A DNA stretch of 64,000 nucleotides from an uncultured Blautia sp. GTDB lineage: Bacteria > Bacillota > Clostridia > Lachnospirales > Lachnospiraceae. Both the position numbers and the translations under genes were made by a program. The DNA lies in contig UQAX01000006.1 of the NCBI GenBank assembly GCA_900539145.1, positions 1-64,000 on the forward strand, read 5' to 3'. Of the stretch, positions 8,294 through 14,943 are shown one piece after another. The notes below the pieces were generated by a model. The model saw only the letters and a program-made list of their open reading frames with translations. It searched no databases and was not told where the DNA came from. Position 1 is the first letter of the stretch; every line of letters begins with the position of its first letter.

Positions 8294-9172
8294 ATGATTT
8301 ACACAATTAAAAATGATAAAATAGAAGTTTCCGTAGAGGATTTAGGTGCACAGATGCGCTCTATAAAAGATGCAGAAGGTAAAGAATATTTGTGGCAGGG
8401 GGATGAAAAATACTGGAAAGAATGTGCCCCTAACCTGTTCCCTTATATTGCCCGTCTGACACAGGGAAAATATATTTTAAAGGGTAAAACCTACGATATG
8501 ACTACACATGGTTTTTTAAAGAGAACTGTGTTGAAATTAAAAGAAAAAACACAGACAAAAATGGTGTTCTCATTGACAGATAGTGAAGAAACTTATAAAC
8601 AATATCCTTATCATTTTGAACTGAAAGTAAAGTATGAGCTTTTGAAAAACGAATTAAAAGTATCTTACAGCGTGTCTAACAAGGATAAAAAAGTCATGTA
8701 TTTTGGTATTGGAGGTCATCCGGGATTTCAGGTGCCTATAGAGAAAGAATTATCCTTTGATGATTACTTTATTGAGTTTGCAAATGGGACAGATATGAAG
8801 CGTGTGGGAATGTCAGAGGACTGCTTTGTTACAGGTAAGGATGAGGCCTTTACTTTAGATGATAAGCAAAGATTACATCTGCACCATGATATGTTTGATG
8901 ACGATGCCATTATTTTAAAGGATGTTCCTTCTAAAATGACGCTTGCATCGGAGAAGGGTAATGCAAGAATTGAGATGGAGACTAATAATTTAGGATATTT
9001 GGGAATTTGGCACAGACCTCGTACAGATGCACCTTATGTATGTATTGAGCCGTGGAGCTCCCTTCCATCCAGAAAGGACATTATAGAAGATTTAGAGAAA
9101 CAGGATAATCTGGTGAGCTTGAAGCCAGATGGCTATTACACAGGATTTTTCAAAGTGAAAATTGTAAAATAA
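8294..9172 (+). CDS. Aldose 1-epimerase family protein (LacX/GalM-like)
   Basis: The 292-residue protein fits the galactose mutarotase fold used to interconvert sugar anomers. GGHPGF (near 140) and CIEPW (near 252) are the regions that supply the catalytic His and Glu in this superfamily. Its length and ending place it with the LacX group, whose substrate is uncertain. It starts 4 bases after ftsH, with GAGGA inside the ftsH stop region, and is followed by a strong terminator, so it is probably co-transcribed with ftsH. Confidence 0.85.
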   Translation: MIYTIKNDKIEVSVEDLGAQMRSIKDAEGKEYLWQGDEKYWKECAPNLFPYIARLTQGKYILKGKTYDMTTHGFLKRTVLKLKEKTQTKMVFSLTDSEETYKQYPYHFELKVKYELLKNELKVSYSVSNKDKKVMYFGIGGHPGFQVPIEKELSFDDYFIEFANGTDMKRVGMSEDCFVTGKDEAFTLDDKQRLHLHHDMFDDDAIILKDVPSKMTLASEKGNARIEMETNNLGYLGIWHRPRTDAPYVCIEPWSSLPSRKDIIEDLEKQDNLVSLKPDGYYTGFFKVKIVK

Positions 9173-9179
9173 TAGAGCT

Positions 9180-9227
9180 GTTGCATGGAATGTAGAAACT
9201 AAGCTTCGTTCCATGCAACATTTTTTT
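9180..9227 (+). terminator. Terminator of the ftsH unit
   Basis: An 11-bp perfect stem (9180-9190 with 9209-9219) and 18-base loop, followed by seven T. Its left arm (GTTGCAT) resembles those of the hairpins at 14739, 23514 and 41538. Confidence 0.9.
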
Positions 9228-9262
9228 CTGCTTTTTATAAAATGATTATCCCCCTGGGAGGC

Positions 9263-9290
9263 TTGTGTAAGTTATAGAATGTGATAAAAT
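9263..9290 (+). promoter_or_regulatory. Probable promoter of the metal-chelate ABC operon
   Basis: TTGTGT (9263-9268), 16 bases, TAAAAT (9285-9290), about 80 bases before the binding-protein start. A partial Fur-like stretch (AAAATGATTATC, 9238-9249) lies upstream but is too incomplete to call. Confidence 0.5.
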
Positions 9291-9371
9291 AATATCAAAA
9301 TGCCAGAATAAAGTACAGAATAGTTCATCAGGCATAGTTTGACTTAACATAAAGAGGAGGATATATAAATT

Positions 9372-10511
9372 ATGAAGAGACGAACAAGGTTTTTGGCACT
9401 GCTTCTCGCAGCATGTATGACAGCAGGAATGGCAGCGTGTGGAAGTAATGGCGCAAAAACAGAAAATAAAGATACTGATACTAAGAAAGAAGCACAGAAC
9501 ACGGAAGAAAAAGATGGAAAGAGAACCATTGTGGACAGCATGGACAGAGAAGTGGAAATTCCTGCTGAAGTAGACAGTATTGTATGTCTGAACGTCACAA
9601 GTCTTCGCTATACCTGCTATATGCAGGCGCAGGATTTGGTTGTAGGAGTGGAAGATTATGAGCAGAAACAGAGTATTTCCAGACCATATAACTATGTGAA
9701 TTTTGATAAATTCAAGGATTTGCCTGTAGTAGGAAATAATGGGGAGCACTACATTGAAGAAATTATTACAGTAGATCCTGATGTAATTATGATGTCTGCA
9801 CTGGGAAATTGTGATGCGGATGATGTTCAGGAAAAGACAGGAATTCCTGTTGTCGTTATTCCCGGAAGTGACCAGATGATGGAGGAAAATGTGTATGAAA
9901 CCTTCCGAATTATGGGAGAAGTTTACCAGAAAGAGGATAGAGCAGAGGAGCTTATTGCTTATTTAGAGGAAACAAAAAAGGATTTGGACAGCAGAACAAA
10001 GGATATTCCTGAGGAAGAAAAGCAGAGTGTTTATGTCGGCGGAGTAAGCTTTAAGGGGGCACACGGATTTGAAGGAACAGAGGCAAATTATGCGCCGTTT
10101 TCTGCAATTTATGCAAAAAATCTGGCAAATGAAACAGACCAGACAGGAGCTTTTAACATCGATTTAGAGCAGGTTCTGGCATGGAATCCGGATGTGATTT
10201 TTGTTGATTTTAATGGTATGGAATTGATTAAACAACATTATGCAGAAAATCCTGATTATTATAATCAGTTAAAGGCAGTACAGGAAGGAAAAGTGTATTC
10301 TCAGATTTCTTTCCGTTCCAGTGCTTCAAACCTGGATATGGCTCTGGCTGATACCTATTATGCAGGTTCCGTATTGTATCCTGAAAAATTTGCAGATATT
10401 AATCCGGCAGAAAAGGCAGACGAAATCTTTGAAAAGTTGTTGGGACAAAAGTTTTATGATGTATTAAAGGAGAATGGATATGAGTTCAGACAGGTCCAAA
10501 TTGGAGAATAA
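9372..10511 (+). CDS. Metal-chelate ABC transporter substrate-binding lipoprotein
   Basis: The 379-residue protein carries a signal with lipobox GMAAC (Cys at about 24) and a class III periplasmic-binding fold (TIVDSMDREVEIP near 55, then IITVDPDVIMM). The family binds ferric siderophores, heme, cobalamin or other chelates. It is followed directly by a FecCD permease and ATPase, and then by a methyltransferase and FmdE gene, which suggests a less usual ligand. AGAGGAGG precedes the ATG. The ligand cannot be read from the sequence. Confidence 0.88.
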   Translation: MKRRTRFLALLLAACMTAGMAACGSNGAKTENKDTDTKKEAQNTEEKDGKRTIVDSMDREVEIPAEVDSIVCLNVTSLRYTCYMQAQDLVVGVEDYEQKQSISRPYNYVNFDKFKDLPVVGNNGEHYIEEIITVDPDVIMMSALGNCDADDVQEKTGIPVVVIPGSDQMMEENVYETFRIMGEVYQKEDRAEELIAYLEETKKDLDSRTKDIPEEEKQSVYVGGVSFKGAHGFEGTEANYAPFSAIYAKNLANETDQTGAFNIDLEQVLAWNPDVIFVDFNGMELIKQHYAENPDYYNQLKAVQEGKVYSQISFRSSASNLDMALADTYYAGSVLYPEKFADINPAEKADEIFEKLLGQKFYDVLKENGYEFRQVQIGE

Positions 10512-11544
10512 CAGCAATGATACCGCATACCGGAAAAACCAGCGAAAAAGTGTTTTCTTTTTAATTATTTTAGCGACTGTACTAGTTCTAACAGTTTTAT
10601 TTTCCATGTGGGCAGGTTCTTACGATACACCTTTAAAGGAATTAATATTGGGAATATTTGGACAGGCATCTGATAATAAAATTAATGTAGTAGTGCAAAA
10701 TGTAAGACTGCCTCGTATATGTACAGCTGCAATTTCCGGGGCAGGACTTGGAGTGACAGGCTGTATTTTGCAGGCAATTTTAAACAATCCTCTTGCTTCA
10801 TCAAGTACCCTTGGAGTATCTCAGGGAGCGGGATTTGGAGCTGCTTTTGCAATCATTGTTTTGGGAGCAGGAAGCGCTGCAAATGGAAATTTTATTATTC
10901 CTATTTGCGCTTTTATAGGAAGTATGGCAGTTGCTATTGTAATCTTTGGGCTGTCCCGTTTCTGTCAGATTTCAGCAGAGTCTGTGGTACTCGCCGGTGT
11001 GGCAATCAGTTCTATGTTTACCGGAGCTACTACCCTTCTTCAATATTTTGCAGATGAAGTGGAATTAAATGCACTGGTATTTTGGACTTTCGGAGATTTA
11101 GGAAGTACCGATTGGAAAGAGATTAGTTTTATGACGGTAGTTGTTTTTCTTGCAGGAATTTACTTTATTCTTCATCGATGGGACTTTAATGCATTGTTAA
11201 GTGGAAATGAAACGGCAACCAGTCTTGGAATTCATGTAAGAAGATTAATTATTATTAACATGATTTTATGTTGTTTTACGGCATCTACCATTGTTTCTTA
11301 TATTGGTTTAATCAGCTTTATCGGTCTTGTGGCACCACACATTGTACGAATGGTAGTGGGAAATAATCATGTATATCTCATCCCTGGCTCTATGCTGGCC
11401 GGAGCTGTTTTGCTCCTTCTGGGTGACTTGGCAGCGAGAACGCTTATAAGTCCGATTATTCTTCCGATTGGAGCGATTACCTCCTTCCTTGGAGCTCCGT
11501 TGTTCTTGTACTTACTGTTTAAAGGAGGCAGCCGTTCATGCTAA
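10480..11544 (+). CDS. FecCD-type ABC permease for metal chelates
   Basis: About nine to ten membrane segments and the family landmarks NVRLPRICTAAISGAGL (N-terminal third) and FIGLVAPHIVRM (near 275-286) mark a siderophore/cobalamin importer permease. The start at 10480 is chosen because AAAGGAG sits 7 bases upstream; another ATG lies at 10474. Translation starts inside the 3' end of the binding-protein gene (32-bp overlap) and its own end overlaps the ATPase by 7 bp, so the three are coupled. Confidence 0.9.
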   Translation: MSSDRSKLENNSNDTAYRKNQRKSVFFLIILATVLVLTVLFSMWAGSYDTPLKELILGIFGQASDNKINVVVQNVRLPRICTAAISGAGLGVTGCILQAILNNPLASSSTLGVSQGAGFGAAFAIIVLGAGSAANGNFIIPICAFIGSMAVAIVIFGLSRFCQISAESVVLAGVAISSMFTGATTLLQYFADEVELNALVFWTFGDLGSTDWKEISFMTVVVFLAGIYFILHRWDFNALLSGNETATSLGIHVRRLIIINMILCCFTASTIVSYIGLISFIGLVAPHIVRMVVGNNHVYLIPGSMLAGAVLLLLGDLAARTLISPIILPIGAITSFLGAPLFLYLLFKGGSRSC

Positions 11545-12308
11545 AGGTGGAAAATCTTCAATATGGTTATCCGGGAGGACCGGAAGTATTAAAAAATATC
11601 AGTTTTACCTTAGGAGAAGGGCAATTTATGGCAATCTTAGGTAACAATGGGGCCGGAAAAAGTACTATGCTGAAATGTTTTAATCAGATTTTAACGCCTA
11701 GACAGGGCAGTATTATGTTAAATGATGAGGCAATTTTAAAGTTGTCAGCAAGAGAAATGGCAAAGAGGATTGCCTTTGTAGCTCAGAGTGTACCCAATGT
11801 AAAAATGACAGTTCATGACATGGTAATGCTGGGAAGAAAGCCTTATATGAAGTGGGGCGTTACGGAAAAAGACCATGAAATGGTTCATGAAGCAATGGAT
11901 AAATTAAAAGTATCGGATATGAGAGGACGCTTTTTAAACCAGTTAAGTGGGGGAGAACGTCAAAAAGTTATGCTGGCAAGAGCTTTGGCACAAGAACCCA
12001 AACTGCTTCTTTTAGATGAGCCTACCAGCAGTCTTGACCTTCAAAATCAGTATCAGGTGTTGCAGATTGTACGGGATATTTGTCGTGAAACAAAAATCTC
12101 TGCGATTGTTGTCATCCATGATTTAAACTTAGCTCTTCGCTTTTGTGACAGATTTTTGCTGATGCAGGACGGGCAGGTGTATGCCAGCGGGGATGAGGAG
12201 GTCCTTAATCGAAAAGCTATCTGGGATGTTTATCATATTCATGGTGAGGTGGTATCTGTGGGCGGACAGAAGATGGTATTGGTAGACTCGCAGGTGACAG
12301 ATATATAA
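11538..12308 (+). CDS. FecE-type ABC transporter ATP-binding protein
   Basis: The 256-residue ATPase has Walker A GNNGAGKST (near 36), signature LSGGERQKV (near 138), Walker B LLLLDEPTSSLD and the switch His in VVIHDLN. It powers uptake by the preceding FecCD permease. Its start overlaps the permease end by 7 bp. A methyltransferase gene follows 16 bases after its stop, apparently in the same operon. Confidence 0.92.
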   Translation: MLKVENLQYGYPGGPEVLKNISFTLGEGQFMAILGNNGAGKSTMLKCFNQILTPRQGSIMLNDEAILKLSAREMAKRIAFVAQSVPNVKMTVHDMVMLGRKPYMKWGVTEKDHEMVHEAMDKLKVSDMRGRFLNQLSGGERQKVMLARALAQEPKLLLLDEPTSSLDLQNQYQVLQIVRDICRETKISAIVVIHDLNLALRFCDRFLLMQDGQVYASGDEEVLNRKAIWDVYHIHGEVVSVGGQKMVLVDSQVTDI

Positions 12309-12324
12309 AGAAAAGAGTGATAAA

Positions 12325-13140
12325 ATGAACTTAGAACAGCTGGAAAAAGAGTGGAGTAAAAAGGATAACAGACAGGGTGAATTACAGGCAAAGCTTTGGG
12401 ATAAAAAGGCAGGACAGTATAAGGAAAAAACCATTCCAACACCGGAAGAAAATCCTTTTTTGAAACAAGTTTATGAAGAAATGCAGATAGATGAACACAC
12501 CTGTATTCTGGATATCGGATGCGGTGCAGGGCGCTTTAGTCTGGCGTTGGCAAAGTCAGGAGCACAGGTGACAGGCACGGATGTATCATCAGAAATGATT
12601 ATGGCGGCAAAGGAGCTGGCAGAGAAAGAGCATTTGGAAAATGTATCATTTTTTCATGCTGATTGGGCAAGTCTTGATATTGAAAAAATGGGATTTTTGA
12701 AAAATTTTGACCTAGTGTTTGCTCACATGACACCTGCTGTTGCAGATTATTATACATTGGAAAAAATGTGTAATTGTTCCAGAAACAAGTGCTTTTTGGT
12801 AAAGCCCTCGAGGAGAAGTGATAGGGTGCTTGATGGGGCATTTCAGGCAGCAGGAATAGAAAAAAATAAAAAGGAAACAGATACCTCCGTTGCCATGATA
12901 TTCTCTTATTTATGGCTGAAAGGGTATTTTCCCTATATTTCTTATCGTGATGAGGTATGGGAAATCAGTCAAAGTGTGGAAGATATGCTGGCATGGTGTA
13001 TTGACAGGGCAAATTTGCAGGGAGAAGTCACGTGGGAACAGAGAGGCAAAATGCAGGCATATTTGTCAGATATAAGCGAGAACGGAAGAATTACAGAAAG
13101 GACAAATACCACCATTGTGACAATGAGCTGGTGTGTGTAA
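12325..13140 (+). CDS. Class I SAM-dependent methyltransferase
   Basis: The 271-residue protein has the SAM-binding motif ILDIGCGAGRFSLALA (near 56), an acidic residue at the end of strand 2 (TGTDVS), and a Rossmann-type layout. The target is not readable from the sequence. Its place between a chelate importer and an FmdE protein suggests it acts on the imported ligand or on a metal cofactor. Only a weak AAGAGTG precedes the ATG, so translation may depend on the upstream ATPase gene. Confidence 0.82.
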   Translation: MNLEQLEKEWSKKDNRQGELQAKLWDKKAGQYKEKTIPTPEENPFLKQVYEEMQIDEHTCILDIGCGAGRFSLALAKSGAQVTGTDVSSEMIMAAKELAEKEHLENVSFFHADWASLDIEKMGFLKNFDLVFAHMTPAVADYYTLEKMCNCSRNKCFLVKPSRRSDRVLDGAFQAAGIEKNKKETDTSVAMIFSYLWLKGYFPYISYRDEVWEISQSVEDMLAWCIDRANLQGEVTWEQRGKMQAYLSDISENGRITERTNTTIVTMSWCV

Positions 13141-13151
13141 AGGTGAAGAAA

Positions 13152-13697
13152 ATGAGAGATGAATTATGGAAGAAATGTGTTGCTTTTCATGGACATGAGT
13201 GCGGTGGGCTTACCATTGGATTTCAGGCTGCGTTATATGCCATTGAATTATTAGGATTGGAAGCAGACGAAAAAGGCTGTCTTTCCGGAGATGAGGAGCT
13301 GGTTTGTATTGCGGAAAACGATGCCTGCGGGATTGATGCCATTCAGGTGATTTTGGGATGCAGCGTGGGAAAAGGAAACCTTTTATTCCACATAAGAGGG
13401 AAACAGGCATTCTCTTTTTATAATAGAAAAAATGGGAAATCTGTGCGTTTAGTATTAAAACCAACACCGGAAGGTATGAGTAGAGCAGACTCTTTTGCTT
13501 ATTTCCAGAGCCATGAACCGGCAGAGTTATTTGATGTAAAAGAGACTGTAATTGAACTGCCGGAAGCAGCCAGAATTTTTAAATCAGAGCCATGCAGCTG
13601 CTGTGGGGAGATTACAGCAGAGCCTATGCTTCGTTTACAGGGAGGCAAACTGTTTTGTCTGGATTGCTATGAAAAATATAATCGTTTTGATGTGTAG
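13152..13697 (+). CDS. FmdE family protein with C-terminal zinc ribbon
   Basis: The 181-residue protein begins with the FmdE signature CVAFHGHECGGLTIGFQA (residues 8-25), in which Cys and His side chains are thought to bind metal. It ends with a treble-clef zinc site, CSCCGE and CLDCY. The name comes from formylmethanofuran dehydrogenase subunit E, but bacteria with this gene lack that pathway and its role is unknown. The 13152 start has AGGTGA upstream; a longer frame from 13032 only overlaps the methyltransferase. It is the last gene of the ABC operon, and a dispersed repeat starts exactly at its stop codon. Confidence 0.82.
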   Translation: MRDELWKKCVAFHGHECGGLTIGFQAALYAIELLGLEADEKGCLSGDEELVCIAENDACGIDAIQVILGCSVGKGNLLFHIRGKQAFSFYNRKNGKSVRLVLKPTPEGMSRADSFAYFQSHEPAELFDVKETVIELPEAARIFKSEPCSCCGEITAEPMLRLQGGKLFCLDCYEKYNRFDV

Positions 13698-13757
13698 ATG
13701 CGCAGCTCGCGGAAATGAAATTATCACTTTGTGAACCACTCGCGCGCGGAAATTGCG
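13697..13757 (+). repeat. Dispersed 61-bp GC-rich repeat, copy 1
   Basis: It matches 24028-24088 at 60 of 61 positions. It contains an imperfect internal direct repeat built on CTCGCGGAAAT, and a small hairpin TCACTTTGTGA. It is much richer in CG dinucleotides than its surroundings and begins within the stop codon of the FmdE gene. Confidence 0.9.
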
Positions 13758-13778
13758 CTGTTGCGTAATCTTTTTTCA

Positions 13779-13808
13779 TTGATAAATTTCTTCGCCATCT
13801 GTTATAAT
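13779..13808 (+). promoter_or_regulatory. Promoter of Rpn gene, copy 1
   Basis: TTGATA (13779-13784), 18 bases, TATAAT (13803-13808). The same promoter sits at 22564-22593 in copy 2, so each element carries its own. Confidence 0.75.
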
Positions 13809-13847
13809 GGATGTTATAGAATTCCTCTGCAAAGTGGAGGAAAAAGT

Positions 13848-14711
13848 ATGAACACATTATTGAAAAATCTTACAATCAAAAATAATTTTATGTTTGCAGC
13901 AGTGATGTCAGAGGAGGAGAACTGCAAAGGCTTTTTAGAACGTGCGCTTTCTATTAAAATAGACCATGTGGAAATCAGCACAGAGAAAAATATCGTCTAC
14001 CATCCGGAGTATAAAGGTGTGCGATTAGACGTTTATGCGAAAGATGAAAAGAATACCCGCTATAATATAGAGATGCAGGTACTAAAGCAGCCTGCATTGG
14101 GACGCAGAAGCCGTTATTACCAAAGCCAGATGGATATGGAGCTTTTGGCAAAAGGGTGTGAATATGCAGAACTTCCCGACAGCTATGTGATTTTTCTCTG
14201 TGATTTTGACCCTTTTGGTGAAGGAAAATATCGGTATACTTTTCGGAAAAGCTGTGAGGAAACACAAAAAGCGTCTTTAAAAGATGGACGTTGTATTATG
14301 TTTCTAAACACCTGTGGAGAAAATGCAGAAGATGTGCCGGAAGAATTGGTTTCTTTTCTGAAATTTGTGCATGCAGACTTAAAAGAAAGTCAGACGGACT
14401 TTCAGGATGATTATGTAAGACAAGTGCAGAAATCAGTCACCCATATCAAGGGGAGCAGAGAAATGGAGGAGAGATTTATGCTTTTGGAATTATTGATGCA
14501 AGATGAACGCAGAGAAGGGCGTAAGGAAGGTAGAAAAGAAGGATTAAAAGCTGCAATAGAGATGCTTCAGATGGTTTTGTCCAAATTCGGACAATTACCT
14601 GACAGCCTTTTGGAAACATTATATGAACAGGAAGACATAGAAGTAATTAAAAACTGGATGGAGATAGCTTTGAGAGCAGAGTCCTTAGACGATTTCATTT
14701 CTAAAATGTAG
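13848..14711 (+). CDS. Rpn family nuclease / putative transposase, PD-(D/E)XK type
   Basis: The 287-residue protein belongs to the family known as PD-(D/E)XK nuclease transposases (Rpn, recombination-promoting nuclease). GVRLDVYAKDE (near 60) and YNIEMQV (near 75) supply the acidic and (D/E)XK-type residues. The C-terminal 70 residues hold KEGRKEG repeats and a helical tail that differ from copy 2, while the first 220 residues are nearly identical. The start at 13848 follows GTGGAGG; a longer frame from 13731 would run over the promoter. Rpn proteins cut DNA and raise recombination; some act as phage defence. Confidence 0.85.
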   Translation: MNTLLKNLTIKNNFMFAAVMSEEENCKGFLERALSIKIDHVEISTEKNIVYHPEYKGVRLDVYAKDEKNTRYNIEMQVLKQPALGRRSRYYQSQMDMELLAKGCEYAELPDSYVIFLCDFDPFGEGKYRYTFRKSCEETQKASLKDGRCIMFLNTCGENAEDVPEELVSFLKFVHADLKESQTDFQDDYVRQVQKSVTHIKGSREMEERFMLLELLMQDERREGRKEGRKEGLKAAIEMLQMVLSKFGQLPDSLLETLYEQEDIEVIKNWMEIALRAESLDDFISKM

Positions 14712-14738
14712 TATCTAAATCATATCTAACTGAAAAAT

Positions 14739-14782
14739 GAGGCTGTTGTATTAAGTGCATTTTTACTTAATACGACAACCTC
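14739..14782 (+). other. Long hairpin downstream of Rpn copy 1
   Basis: An 18-bp stem (14739-14756 with 14765-14782, one mismatch and one G-T pair) without a following T tract. The equivalent hairpin in copy 2 keeps its pairing through compensating changes, which points to selection on structure. Confidence 0.75.
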
Positions 14783-14852
14783 GGATGAAAACATTTCAAT
14801 GCCATTTCAGGCAAAATTTCAAAAAAAGCAGAGGAATTCTATTATTACATTA

Positions 14853-14897
14853 TTGTAAGAATATTGAGATGCAGTTGTAAGCTATAAGCGGTATAAT
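14853..14897 (+). promoter_or_regulatory. Putative response-regulator-dependent promoter of permease 1
   Basis: Two copies of TTGTAAG (14853-14859 and 14875-14881) lie upstream of a perfect TATAAT (14892-14897), with no recognisable -35 box. TGTAAGCT, 8 bases, TATAAT recurs exactly before the second permease gene at 19261-19282. Confidence 0.6.
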
Positions 14898-14943
14898 TGA
14901 AAGAAATATAAAAGCTTCAATATTCAATAGAGGGGGTGTTTTT

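Larger units (their letters stand above)
13778..14842 (+). mobile_element. Rpn/PD-(D/E)XK element, copy 1
   Basis: About 1065 bp nearly identical to 22563-23641 over most of its length. The right homology boundary coincides with an inverted repeat ATAGAATTCCTCTGC (13816-13830) and its complement (14828-14842). The left homology boundary is 38 bp further out and includes the promoter. One gene and one long hairpin lie inside. Confidence 0.75.

Noticed and set aside
9238..9249. Fur box before the chelate ABC operon
   Set aside because: Only one half-site (AAAATGATTATC) is visible, and it lies upstream of the -35 box without a matching partner.
13032..13151. N-terminal extension of the FmdE protein
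   Set aside because: The extra 40 codons overlap the methyltransferase in another frame, have no ribosome site and do not look like FmdE proteins; AGGTGA favours 13152.
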